In this document: one piece after another, positions 20,272 to 31,469 of the stretch
Position numbering within the stretch: position 1 is the stretch's first letter
How the letters are laid out: every line of letters begins with the position of its first letter
DNA from: Sthenelais limicola
Taxonomy: Eukaryota > Annelida > Polychaeta > Phyllodocida > Sigalionidae
Assembly (NCBI GenBank): GCA_942159475.1
Contig: OW804096.1
Coordinates: 88,577,784 to 88,641,783 of the forward strand
Reading direction: 5' to 3'
DNA: 64,000 bases
Notes under the pieces: model-generated
Database searches by the model: none
What the model saw: the letters and a program-made list of their open reading frames with translations, nothing else
What the model was told of the DNA's origin: nothing
Position numbers and translations under genes: made by a program

Positions 20272-21431
20272 CAGGGGCGGATCCAGGATTTTCAAAAGGA
20301 GGGGGCGCGGTTTCAAGTTTTATTTTAAAGAACATATTTATATGTTACATTCTAATTAATTGCTCAACTATTGCTCTGCAATGCTTTAAATATTTAGAGA
20401 TGCCTCTCACTTATTTCAACCCTAAAACCGATCATGAACAAAGTACTAAATAATCTTAAAATCACCCAAATAGAATTTGTATTCTGTAGGGAATACATGA
20501 CTGAATATTATTTGTTAAATTTAAGGGTTTTGGTTTTGAACTTTTCTTAAATACAGCATTAGTTATGCCTCCTTACCATTCAAGAATTCATTTTAAGAGT
20601 ATTCAAGTATTTTCCGTAATGCCCAATTTCATAAATATGTTTTATTTTCAATTTTACTTCTAAAGATTAAAGTAACATTGGGGAACTCTCCAAAGTCACA
20701 TTTGCCTGCTTTTGAGAATTATTTAAGTTGTATAAGATAATAAAGATCAGAAATCAGTGCTATGTGTACATTAAGGTTTCATGAAATAGTTTGTGTTCTA
20801 TATATTTTGATACTCGAAGGTGCATTTATGTCATCAACTATATAACCAACCTATTTCATAAGTTATTTACACCCCATCTCACACACCCCTCTGTAAGAAA
20901 CTGAGAATCTCTGAACATTCCAAGGCCATTTAAAAGATTCCAACAGGATTCAAGGCCATGTGATGATGTTTCAGGCCCATGGGTCAGATTTTCAGAAAAT
21001 GTACAATTGGCAGCTGTACATATTTAATGAATTCTGCTAAATTTGGCTGAAAAATGATGAATACGGGGTATATCTGAGTATATTTGGTATTGCATTGATT
21101 TAAAGTATCAGTTCTGTTATGTTAAACTGCATTTTGAAGCTCATTTTTGTCTTAAATGTGGATTATTTGAGAGGATTGGTGAAGGTAAATTGTACATTTT
21201 CTGAAAATCTGACACCGTTCGACCGTTATGCTATAATGTTTCAACCCTTGAATTTGCCTAAATTCTAGGCTTTTCCAAGCCCCATTATTGGAATACAGTT
21301 GATAAAGTGTACATAAAAGTATACCCTATTGCATAGTAATAGTGTTATATGAAATTTTTGTGAAATTCTTGTGTCTTTTGCTCCACAAATGCCCTAGCTT
21401 AATTTTGAAAAGGGGAGGGCGTGCGCCCCTG
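20272..21431. mobile_element. Non-autonomous TIR element, hAT5-like, 1160 bp
   Basis: Ends CAGGGGCG...CGCCCCTG, flanked by the 5-bp duplication TACAC (20267-20271 and 21432-21436). The interior has no coding frame. It sits inside the C-terminal LINE fragment. Very similar termini and the same 5-bp duplication length are seen at 61869-62938, so the two form one family. The CAGGGGCGGATC terminus with a 5-bp duplication suggests a hAT-type (hAT5) transposase as source; this is an inference. Confidence 0.75.
20983..21213. repeat. Internal 26-bp inverted repeat
   Basis: Arms at 20983-21008 and 21188-21213 are perfect reverse complements (left arm begins gtcagattttcagaaaatgt). A related TGCATTTTCTGAAAATCTA occurs in the sister element near 62060, so the arm is a conserved part of the family. 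Confidence 0.8.
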
Positions 21432-21905
21432 TACACCTCGCTTGAAAATATTACCGTGGCCCAAACTAAAACAGCATTTGAAAAATGTGAGATAATTTGT
21501 AAAAACCGGGACGGAAGAGTTGAGTCTAGTAAAATTATACTGGACGGATAGTAAAATTATGAGCTTAGAATGGCTGTATAACAGTAAAAAATCGGTGTAA
21601 CAAATGAGTTTTTTGTTTTTATATTTGCGAACAAATCATGTTTTCTTCTGTTTTTCTTTTTCTTCGTTCTTGAGGCTAAAAATACAAAAAAATGTAGTAG
21701 TGATCCGTATAGGTAATGATGATATGAGAGAGTAATATTGATGAAATGTCACTTAATACCAGACGTTTTGAAGATATAATTGATATGTACTTAATGGCTT
21801 AAACTGATAATGTTTTTTGTATCGATTGTTAAATATCGTTTGTACTTGGAGATTAGATGTATCACTGTTGTGAATATCTGCCAATAAAATTGTTTAAAAA
21901 AAAAA

Positions 21906-22379
21906 GAGAAGGGCAATGTGGTGCGCTGGCACAATATATGCATGCTCTTTTTTCAGTTCACGAACTCAGCTGAAATGAATGATTCAAGCTGTAACTATGT
22001 TACCCCGAATAACATGTTGAACGTCTTACTAAATATAGACCAACATGCTGAACATGTTACAGAATATGTCATATGAGTAATGTATCCCTGAGTTACAGCT
22101 GATGTATCGAAATGCGGATGTCTCTATAGAGGGATAAGAAATATATACTTCCATTTTACATATCTGTAGTAGAGTAAGTTCCCTCCCAGTAAAATTAAAA
22201 TACACAGACAGGAATTTTAAGTAAATTACATGAAATGATCCTATTCAATTAAAAAAAATGCTTTATGATCCAACGACTTTCAGCTGTTCTGATCATGGTT
22301 GTAAATCTTAGAAATGTGTCATCATTATGATAGCTAAACAATTAAATTTTAAAATACGACCTCGCATAGCACAACTGAC
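21906..22379. other. Gap with no recognisable feature
   Basis: AT-rich sequence after the LINE poly(A) tail; I see no gene, repeat or RNA in it. Confidence 0.4.
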
Positions 22380-22455
22380 AAACAAATAAGTTAGTCGCGC
22401 TAGGAGCGCGGTCTTTAACGCGCGCGTCAAAAGTAAGATGGCTGCCGTGGTGAGT
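22380..22455 (+). promoter_or_regulatory. CpG-rich promoter and first-exon candidate
   Basis: A short CpG cluster (gtcgcgc, gagcgcgg, acgcgcgcgtc) leads into AAGATGGCTGCCGTG followed by GTGAGTGCAG. The ATG at 22438-22440 has a strong Kozak context, the AAGATGGC core resembles a YY1-type start element, and GTGAGT at 22450-22455 is a consensus splice donor. This is the look of a housekeeping gene's first coding exon with four codons. I found no second exon. Confidence 0.35.
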
Positions 22456-23287
22456 GCAGCTGGGTGGATCTGGCCCGACTTACTCCCAAACATGTTCGAG
22501 ACAGGGTCTGGCCTACAGACTAGCTAGCGCGTTGGTCTAAACTATGACATAAAATACATGATACGGCGAATGTAATTATTAGATAGGCTACGTGGACGCA
22601 GTAATATTACGTAATATGTAAAAATATAAGAGGTTATAGATTAACAACGCATGTTAAATCTTGTCTAATAAAATCTGTTTTAAAAAAGACATCATCGGTG
22701 CAGAAACACTGGAACATTATATAATTATGCACAATACACTTGCAAATACAATTCTAATACATTTTCGAAAAGAGAGACCCTCTATAATACATATCACACA
22801 ATAAGAAGTTAAGAGGATCGTCCATAAGAAAAGATTAATATAGGATACATGAAGAGATCCTCCCTACATGGTTCACTGGCCCATTGATTTGGGTTAGAAC
22901 CTGAATATTTATAAAGAACCGTTCTCGAACAATTAATATGTATATCATGCGATGAGAGAATTGTCTCTATATTAAGAAGGAAAATATTAATATAAACTAG
23001 AACAGTCCCATACAGTGCATACCAAGCAATAAGGGGAGCGTCTATATGATAAAAGTAGGAAATCATTATATATTTTTTTTAATTTTTGCCGGATGCTATT
23101 TAGGGAACCAAAGATTGGATGATCATTCCTGGGAAGGTGGTAATCTTCTAGGAAAGATGCTGATGGAGACAATGGAAAACATGCGCATCAAATACCCTCA
23201 CGACCAACCAATCTCTCCACAAAATAAGCATAAGGAACACCAGAAGTGTAAATACAAAGGATCGCCAGGAAAGGACAGAAGGCTCCA
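22456..23287. other. Gap with no recognisable feature
   Basis: AT-rich; short frames only, no domains seen. Confidence 0.35.
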
Positions 23288-23626
23288 ATAGGCACAGATG
23301 CAGGAATTGTTAAGAACAATTCACGTACGGAAATAAGGGAGGAAGATAAAGAAAATCGAGCTATCACACCGACTCAGGAAGGTTCAATACAGAGCAACCT
23401 AGTACACGATGACCCACCACATGAGAGTGACCATGAAAGAGATGCAAGAATCGACAGAATGATGGACTTTGAAGAGGAGGATTCACTAGAAATAGGGGAC
23501 ACACAACCACTAAATACGGGACAAAATGTCATGAAAAAGTTTAACCAGAGAATTGTTATAATGGAAATAAAGGATGACGAAGTAATGAAGTTTAAAGATG
23601 TATTTATTCCTGGTACAGGTATATAA
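23288..23626 (+). pseudogene. Acidic open frame, possible LINE N-terminal remnant
   Basis: A frame of about 112 codons without a clear ATG, rich in Asp, Glu and His, ending in IMEIKDDEVMKFKDVF and then a stop where an LTR-like sequence begins. Its closeness to the decayed LINE downstream suggests it is part of that element's upstream frame. No domain recognised. Confidence 0.3.
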
Positions 23627-23850
23627 TGTGATGGTAAAACCTTGGTGTAATAAGGCAGGTAACTGACTAATTAGTGGGTCAAACCCAGCTTACCTACCTG
23701 GTAAGCCTCTCAACCAATGACAGGTAAGCATAATTCAGTAGAGAGGTAGGCTCCATACAGGTAGGAGCTACGGTGAAGGTATAGGCATATGGCCATTAAT
23801 AATTAAAATTTTAGGTACATAAATATATTATGACACAATGAGGTATAACA
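23618..23850. repeat. Diverged LTR-like sequence
   Basis: Scattered but colinear similarity to the Gypsy LTR: CCAATGACAGGT versus CCAATCAGGT, a shared GGAGCTAC, and an ending TAAAATTTTAG...GAGGTATAACATATTAA like TAAAATTTATAC...GAGTTATAACATATTAT. Same orientation. I could not find a duplication around it. It may be a solo LTR of a related family. Confidence 0.35.
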
Positions 23851-26620
23851 TATTAACAAGGGGAATGATATCCACCCCAGCGATCGACGATTTTCTAAAT
23901 ATATCATATCACAATATGAGCGAAAACGCCGGTAGGAAATCAAAGCTAGATATGTTAAAACAGACCAAACTATAACATAAGGTGTATTGTGTCACAAGAG
24001 TATACTGGTAAATGAATAGCTATGTAAAGCATATATGTATAGAGTTGTTTGTCCGGGTTTAGTATATAAGGTGTTGTTATTCTTGTTTCTAGTAGCTCTA
24101 ACAAGTGTTGGAGTATGGCTCCTAGCCTATTGGAATGTATATAACTTGATAGCATAGAAATCGCCTTTATATCAATCAACAAAAGTATTTGAATTTGGAC
24201 GAGGTGGAAAACCAGAACAGAACTGGTATTGGATAAAAAATAGCGATTATATCATCAACAGATTGGGTTATTCAGTTGTATCACTGAGTTGCAGAAGCTT
24301 GGTAACAAACCATGAGCAGGTAAAAGACTATATCTTGGATAAGGGTCATACAATAATATGGCCATACAAACCCAACAGGTCTTAGATATACATATTTCAG
24401 ATCACTTTCCGGTATGTGGCAGAATATTTGTTAGGAATAAAACGAAGCTCAGAGATAGAGTATAAATGGGTATGAATTCACTTCTCAACAAAAGGGACTG
24501 ACAGTATTTAATGAACGAATTGTGAGGAATTATGACACTGAGACATGGGATGTGGATAAGATATGGGATGGCTTTGCTAGGGATTTGAAGACCAATATGG
24601 AATCAACATTCAAGCGGATAAGAGTAAGGATTGTTCACACAACACAAGTCTATATAGATCAGGAAGTGAAAGAGGAGATAAAACTGAGGGATATGGCTTT
24701 CAGGAAAGCCAGGTTGAATAGGGTAATGAAGAATGGGCAAAGGCAGTGGCTCTAAGATCAAAGGTATCTAAGATGATAAGACAAAAAAAGAAAGAATGTC
24801 TAATAAGAGCTGTATATGCAAATGTGAAGAAACCAAGAGAGTTCTGGCGTAATATTAATAAAATATATAATAACAAGGATGACTCTTCTCAGAGTTTGAA
24901 TGAATTCTATGAAGGTGAAAGGTTATTGAAAGGTATAACAGCTCTAGATTACGCAAATAAATATTTTGCATCGCTGGGTGATAATATTGCTTCGAACATA
25001 GAACCGGCTCCTGATCCAATAGCTGTACAATTCGATATCGAGGACGATCTAAATAAAAAGGAGGTATTATCTGAGATAGAGAAAATAAATGAAAATAAAA
25101 ACTCAGACTTGGAATACGTGAGTAATAGGATATTATGTGCAGCTTTAAAGGCAAATGTGGCATCTTTTTTTTTTCTTTTTTTTTTTTTTACAAAGCTACT
25201 GAATAAGTGTCTTAGAACTCAGAGGCTCCCATTAGAATGGAAGACTTCAGCTATAAAATTGCTCCCCAAGCAGGGAAATATCAGAAATATAGACAACATA
25301 AGGGCCATTACTATTGTACCAACTATGAGTAAGATCATTGAAAGAATTATTTATAGAAGGTTGTATGATTTCTTAGAAGAGAGTGAATTTTTCACTAAAT
25401 GCCAATTCAGATTTAGAAAAAAATCGCTCAACTCTGGGTGCAATTCATGAGAATTTGGAACCTATTTATGTGAATTTAGAGTTAGGAAAGAAATGTCTGT
25501 CTATATATTTCGATATAAGAAAAGCTTTTAACACTGTATCTCACTGTATTTTCATGAGGAAACTGAAACGGATCGGAATCGGCCCTACTTTAGGTGGGAT
25601 CTTGGGAAATTTTCTTGAACAACGTTACCAATTTCTGAAACAAGACGATCTATGTTCCTCAAGTCAAGCTGTAAATAATGGTGTCCCCCAGGGAAGTATT
25701 TTAGGCCCCTTAATGTTCCTAATTTTCTGTAACGATCTAGGTGATATAGATTTGGGTGGGAAATTGATATTATTTGTGAACGACGCTGTGATAACAGTGA
25801 CAGGTTCAGATAGTGAGGAATTAGAAAGAAAGGGTCAGAATGCTATAAACTTATATAATGATTGGTGTAAACTAAATGGTCTGGTATTAAATAAAAAAGA
25901 AAACAAAATATCAGATATTTAGTAATGGTCGATCTGTTACCAATGTGGTTTTGAAATGTGAAGACAATGTACTGTAAAAGGTCCCTGTTTTTAGATATTT
26001 AGGAATGTCAATTGATGATCGATTAACTATGAATATTCAGGCAGGAGAAATGTTAAAAAGAGCCAATTGGGCATTGTCTGGCATTACTCAAAGAAGGAAG
26101 TATTTGGACAGTGTTCTGTGTTGGTTATTATGTAAAACCTATGTATTGCCCCTATTAGAGTATGCTGGCCCATGTATAATGAACAGCAATCTAGGTAGTC
26201 TTAATAAGCTACAAAAAATCTGTTATAGGGCAGCTGAGACTAGCATTCGGAAAAAAAAGAATTGCATGTTTTAGGAAAGTTATTACCCTTGAAGGATAGA
26301 AGAGAGATAGCACTACTAAAAACTCTCTTTAGAAAAAAAGATGATTATGTTATCGATATACCTGCAGACAGATTATTAAGAAGAAAAGGTGGACCAATAT
26401 TCAAAACTGTTAGGCCCAAATCTGAACGTATGAGAAGGAGTGCTTTCTTTAATGGCAGTATCCTATGGAATAATCTGTCAGAAAACATCAGAAGTTGTGA
26501 TAATTTAGACTCTTTCGCATTACATATAAAAGAAAATTATTGGAAAGATATTCGAGAAATAGAGGAAATATGACCAATCTTATCTCTGCGAGAAAGATAG
26601 TCTATCTCTTTTTTTTAGAC
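23851..26620 (+). pseudogene. Decayed LINE ORF2 (endonuclease and reverse transcriptase)
   Basis: Pieces of one ORF2 are spread over several frames. Endonuclease N-terminus: SENAGRKSKLDMLKQTKL near 23924-23971; endonuclease C-terminus: ISDHFPVCGR near 24393. RT linker: 24522-24755 and 24746-25163. RT: 25383-25922 with DIRKAFNTVSH and GVPQGSILGPLM. Thumb: 26005-26274, and C-terminus 26262-26573 with ILWNNLSENI. The catalytic FADD position reads FVND, so the active site is lost. A T-rich block at 25165-25190 interrupts the RT linker. At least four frameshifts are visible. It is older than the LINE at 16.2 kb. Confidence 0.85.
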
Positions 26621-27328
26621 TCCCCTGTTTTTAAATTTTAAAGCTCTTTTAAGGGCTAGGCGATTATTGTGAGATACAGACTAGATCGACGAATAAGAGA
26701 TTATATAAGAATGGTAGAAATGTGAAAAAGAATATTGCTAAATTGCTGTGTAATGTGAGTTCGAAGAAGAAGACTGTGTATTGAAAGTTAGATGTAATGT
26801 ATTGATAATTTGTTCTCGTTATGTAGAGATTAAAAATTCGCAAGGCAACGCAGGAATATATCCACATCGTGGGTACACGTATTTGATGATATTGTATTGT
26901 AAATGCGTGGCCATATAAAAAAAACACGATTTTATCACCCAACTAGGACATAATTCGAATCTGGTTACATCGAGCTGACTGAATACAACAATAATAATTA
27001 TTGAATGATATGACAAACACTATATTATTAGTAGTAATATCTCCTTTTCTTTTTTTCCCATGGTGACTGTACAGTGATTTTAACTCAAGCATGAAAGAAC
27101 AATGTTCAACGATTTGTCTCTGCTATATATTTATAACACCTTATTCATAATATATTGTATGATATCCATTCCATCACCATTTCAAGGAATTATGAGGAAT
27201 ATTGTATTCTAGAACAAGAACACTCAACCTATTCTTCTGTGCCAGAAGCTGCCTGATTAATTTATGTTGGCCAGTCTACCCTGGATCCAACAACAACTGT
27301 CTATTTACTCTGTAATGTCTCCTTATTT
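26621..27328. other. Gap with no recognisable feature
   Basis: AT-rich sequence after the decayed LINE; may include its 3' untranslated region. Nothing else seen. Confidence 0.35.
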
Positions 27329-27772
27329 TTACATCGGGAAAGCCAAGAGCTTTTCAATAATGTTGGAGACTTCAGTGTACAGGTTGTCTTGGGATTCGGT
27401 GCCTGGTGAATATTCTTCCTGAATGAGTTCTGCAGCTTTTTGCTCTGCCCTCTTCTGTTGTACTAGGTAAGTATTATTCTCAATGTTATCAGGCCTTTCC
27501 AACAGTACCTTCAGTTTGGACTCCTGGTCCTCCAGCATGGTTTCCTTGTTGGAACTTACATCGACTTCAACTTCATCATCCACCTTGTTGGATCTTATAC
27601 CTCCTTCAACTTCATCACGTTTCTCAAGCAATTTTTCACGCTTCTCAAGCAATCTGATCAGGGTTTTAAAGTCTGCCTGAGTTTTTCGGTAATATTCCAG
27701 TGACTTGTCCCTCATTTTTTCAACTAGTGCCAAGAGGCCTAAATCCCCAGGGGATTCTCCTTCTTCACCCAT
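27329..27772 (-). CDS. Small coiled-coil protein of unknown function
   Basis: 147 residues from the ATG at 27770-27772, which has a strong context (GCCACTATGG). The frame extends eight codons upstream but without an ATG. The protein is acidic at the start, then has a Lys/Glu-rich helical stretch with a repeated LLEKR motif (about residues 40-52), and a second helical segment near the C-terminus. No transposon domain is seen. It stops at TAA in a GATGTAAAAATAAGG context, so a GT donor just before the stop is possible and the gene could continue in further exons. I do not recognise the family. It is the best host protein-coding candidate in the window. Confidence 0.5.
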   Translation of the reverse strand: MGEEGESPGDLGLLALVEKMRDKSLEYYRKTQADFKTLIRLLEKREKLLEKRDEVEGGIRSNKVDDEVEVDVSSNKETMLEDQESKLKVLLERPDNIENNTYLVQQKRAEQKAAELIQEEYSPGTESQDNLYTEVSNIIEKLLAFPM

Positions 27773-28438
27773 AGTGGCGGAGGAAGGAGGAACCAAGAGT
27801 GCTAGTCAAAGTCTTGAGAATAGGTGACAAAATGATATCCACCAGAATTAAGTCCTTTACAGTTGTTATCTTTGTTGTCAAAGTAATAAGGGCAAACAGC
27901 TTATACTACAGTGACTTAAGGTGTTGGGCTTGACCCAGATCCCAGTCGTCTCTGACCTAAATAGGACACTAGCTAGCCTCTAGTCTATACAAGGACTGAC
28001 CTATATAGGTAATCCACGCTTGTCCCGCGAAGATTTAAACTGATGTTAATCCTAGTTGTGAAAATGTATGTGTCTTTTGTCAAGCATTCCTGTAATCCAG
28101 ACATTTTTGGGCCAGATCACTACAGAAATTGAATTGGTTGATTCGTAATCCTTTATACAACCCTTCTTTATCTTAATCCTATGCCCTGGAGCATCTACAC
28201 TATATAAGCCAAGATGGCTACCACCATATAATTATATTATAATGTAGCAATCAGAGCTAGTATGTGCTACGGAAGTTAACCAGAATTAAACTGACGATCC
28301 TATACTCATTTTTTGTTACTAGGTTTATATTACACTTTTGCCTAGGACCGTAAAAAGTAAATTGTATTAAGTGATAACAATAGTATAGGTGTAGCAGGTC
28401 TAATAAACCCCCCATCAGGTATACCTCCCAGTATAACT

Positions 28439-28511
28439 AACCTAGGTCTAATGTACCTGGGGTACATTTAACCTAGGTCCAATGTACCCGGGGGTACATT
28501 AGACCTAGGTT
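28439..28511. repeat. Nested palindrome with 19-bp perfect arms
   Basis: Arms AACCTAGGTCTAATGTACC (28439-28457) and its exact complement at 28493-28511. The loop contains a further GGGTACATT...AATGTACCC pair and another CCTAGGT, so the block can fold in more than one way. Confidence 0.85.
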
Positions 28512-29630
28512 GAATGTCTCTCCTTCTCTCCTAAAGTCTTCCCAATATTTTCTTTTTTGTTTGATTAAGGTTTGCTGAAGAATTGTTGGTGTAAGATTAT
28601 CAATGAAACCAAGGGGGATAATTTGGACCTTTGTCTGTTACAAATTGACTTTAATTAAATGCAATTATAGTTATAATTATAGATATTTATCCAGTCTCTT
28701 CTATAACAATATAGCCTCTTTTCTATTTACAATATAGCCTTTATATAACTACATGTAAGTTTGTATGTTAGCTGTTCAAAGTTTAAGTCTTATCACCAGC
28801 TGCTCAAACTGGGTCATCACCAGCTGCTCAAACTAGGCCAGAACATGACCTGTTGACATGACCTGGTTGGGCTGGCCTGGGTCAGCTCTGGGTCACACTT
28901 ACCCAGATAGGATTTAGGTTACTTCACTACTCCAGTAGTGTTAAAGCCGAAACACAATATAGGAAAAATTATTTTTGTGCAAAAATCAGAAACATTATAG
29001 TCTTAAGATTACTTTCACAACATTATTGTGTTCAATATCATTTTTACCATCACAACAACAGCAAAAGACAGACCAATACACTCTGATCCTGGCCGCAGAC
29101 ATGTTGGGGATAAACAGCACCATTAGTGGGGATTCACATGTATTGATGACGTATGACACCCACTCTACATTGTAGCGTATACAATAGGCTATGGTAGCCT
29201 AGTACTTAGCAGTAGCATTGGGCTGATTTTGGGGGGAGATTTGCAGACGGAAATCAGGGGGTGTTGTGGTCAGTAAGGTGGTTTGTGTTTGTAAACCCCA
29301 AACTTATATTTGTACAATGCCTGCAATTAAGATCGCAATCAATAACTTGTAAATTTCTCCTGATTACTTCCCTGTCAATATGGTGTTGTTGCCGATACGG
29401 CAATTGCTCTGTTATGACACCTTCGCCATCTCCACACCTGGCTAAGTAAGAACTAATAGTCCCAACAGTTCTCTGCATTTGTCCATAGCATATTCAGACT
29501 GATAGGCAAAGCTCCCTACATTGCTTAACATTGTTTAAGACTCAAATCAATTGAAAGGCTATTGACCCGTGTCCACTTAGGCTACGATAGCCATAGCCTA
29601 GGCATGGGTTATGTTTGTTTATGGTGGTAC

Positions 29631-29670
29631 GGTGACGTCACCACAAGTCACGTGACTAACACCAATGGCG
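29631..29670. promoter_or_regulatory. Promoter-like cluster: CRE, E-box, CCAAT
   Basis: Within 40 bases are the palindromes GGTGACGTCACC (29631-29642, CREB/ATF type) and GTCACGTGAC (29647-29656, USF/Myc type), then CCAAT (29662-29666) and AATGGCGG. This combination is common at animal core promoters. An ATG at 29666 opens a short frame with a weak possible donor; I could not tie it to a gene. Confidence 0.4.
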
Positions 29671-30104
29671 GTGACCATGCAAGGTGTCTTCTATGATTAA
29701 AGTACATATAGAATAGCTCCCCCCTTCGTTGTCATATAAATATCACATAAAATACATAGCTAAGATCGTTACACATGATGTCAATTCCTTCCCAGCTGCT
29801 AAGCAAGGAAAACTGAGGGAATTCCTTCAGTCCCATACAGTTTCAATATGTTTCTCTGGGAATTTCCTACAACTTTTCCTTCCCACAAAGCAGATGTAAT
29901 CATGTAGGAATTTACTACAACATTTCCCTCCTTGAACCACTCAATATCCCCTGCCTACTTCAAACAACTGTCTTCAAGGTACATGGTAAATGAGGGGACA
30001 TGCCTTGTTCTCACTAGAAATCAACACTCTTGAGGCACAAACAATTGAGACAAACTAGGTCAAGGACAAATTTTGATTGGTAACAATGAAACTCTCAGGT
30101 TGGT

Positions 30105-30198
30105 GGTTCAATTCCCACCCAGTGCTGCTTCTTTTTTCCCAGACAGGCTCACCTCTCAAGTCCATGGTTCGAATCCCAGCTTGGGAGGCTCCTTTTTT
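30105..30198 (+). other. Two tandem tRNA-type B boxes, each with a T-run terminator
   Basis: GGTTCAATTCC (30105-30115) is followed by TTTTTT at 30132-30137. GGTTCGAATCCC (30166-30177) is followed by TTTTTT at 30193-30198. B boxes plus short T-runs are RNA polymerase III signals. No complete tRNA cloverleaf is visible, so tRNA-derived SINE remnants are the likeliest reading. Confidence 0.4.
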
Positions 30199-30338
30199 CT
30201 AGTCAGATTTATTCAAATTATGTTAATAATCGACAGAAAAATCATCAACAGCGGAAACTTTGTACTATAATAATAGCAGCTATATATGACTAGTAAGATC
30301 ATATTTTTGCAGTTAATAAATCCTAAGGAATTCTTGAG

Positions 30339-30359
30339 GGAACACCTTAAAGGTGTTCC
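30339..30359. repeat. 10-bp perfect hairpin
   Basis: GGAACACCTT and AAGGTGTTCC separated by one base, in the middle of the TIR element. Confidence 0.7.
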
Positions 30360-30839
30360 TTAGTTTTCCAGTCTTTTCATGTTTAACTCAGAGGAAAGAA
30401 TGAGGGAAATTACTTCGGTAGGAAAACTTCTGAGGGAAATTCCTACATAGGGAACAACTACAATTATCAATGTAGGAAATTCCCACAGCTAAATGGGTCA
30501 GTTTCTAGGTCATGCCTGTGGATCTAGATTCTAATCCATTCTGGATAATCTGCATCAGATTTAAAGGTATAAGAATCAAAGTATCTAATATTTTACCCAC
30601 TTTACCACTTCAAATTGAAGGAAATGTGTTATATTAATGTTTAAAGCCAAGAAATGAGTGAATCCTATGCATCCTATATACCATCTACTTTGCTGACCCA
30701 CACCTATACAGCAAGGAATATTCCTACGAGCTGGGAATTTTATGTAGGAATGAATGTAGGGAGGGAAACATTCCTACAGAAAAAATTCCTTGCTTAGCTT
30801 ATACAACAGGGCCCCGGCCCCTGGAGTGGCCTTGCCCTT

Positions 30840-31160
30840 GGAGCAGGTCGTGGCCGAAGTTTCCTTCTCATCAGACTTCAGCTCCTTGCAATGCCATCCT
30901 TGCCCTTGCAAGGGGCCTTGGCAGAGGATTTCTCTGAGGGAGCATCTGTTATATTAACATCCATGCCCTCAAAGTCTAACATGGCCTTATCCTTTTCCTC
31001 AACTTAGAAGGAGGCCAAGGAAAGCCTAGAAGACTGACTGGAGGTAGAAACACTTCGATGTCAGTCCCATATTGTTTTTTCCTCATTTTTAACTTCATGA
31101 TCCGCTAAGGTGAATCTAACCACCATACATCTAGATCTTAGCTTGTACAAGGCAGACATG
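30840..31160 (-). pseudogene. Degenerate open frame next to the TIR element
   Basis: From an ATG at about 31158-31160 the minus strand reads MSALYKLRSRCMVVRFTLAD and onward with in-frame stops and one apparent shift, then DKAMLDFEGMDVNITDAPSE. It looks like a decayed coding sequence of unknown origin. No family recognised. Confidence 0.3.
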
Positions 31161-31469
31161 GTGTCTAGTCTTCATTATCAAAAAGTTTCTGCCTTAAATG
31201 CGAACGCTACAAATACATGATGCAAATTTTAAATTAAAAACTCGAAAAAAACACTATTTTTCACTAATTTAATAAAAACAATTTTATTTTTCTCCCCATC
31301 GAAAATAAATGTCATTTTTCTGATTCTGTAGTACATGATTCTTGAAGTATGTGTGTTCATAAAACTGAAAAAAAAAATATGGGTCACCGTGCTAGTTTCT
31401 GAATTATGGGGCTTTGAAACATGGCTGACAACCCAAAAATCTGCTGCTTTCAAAGTGTTCTATGTTTCC

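Larger units (their letters stand above)
19862..21905 (+). mobile_element. 5'-truncated LINE copy with poly(A) tail, interrupted
   Basis: The copy begins inside the RT thumb region and runs to AATAAAATTG plus an A-run ending at about 21905. It is split by a TIR element at 20272-21431. 5' truncation with a poly(A) end is the normal result of target-primed reverse transcription. Confidence 0.8.
27797..29797. other. Intergenic stretch with a palindrome cluster and a promoter-like block
   Basis: No coding frame accepted. Direct repeats of ATCACCAGCTGCTCAAACT lie near 28793 and 28816. The palindrome at 28439 and the promoter-like block at 29631 are listed separately. Confidence 0.4.
29798..30799. 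mobile_element. Non-autonomous TIR element with GGAATTCC-type subterminal motifs
   Basis: Inverted ends GCTAAGCAAGGAA (29798) and its complement ending at 30799. Both arms are filled with variants of TGTAGGAATTTCC and GGGAAATTCC. No coding frame. I could not settle a target-site duplication. Confidence 0.6.

Noticed and set aside
30105..30198. tRNA genes
   Set aside because: B boxes present but no full cloverleaf or anticodon arm could be folded by eye.
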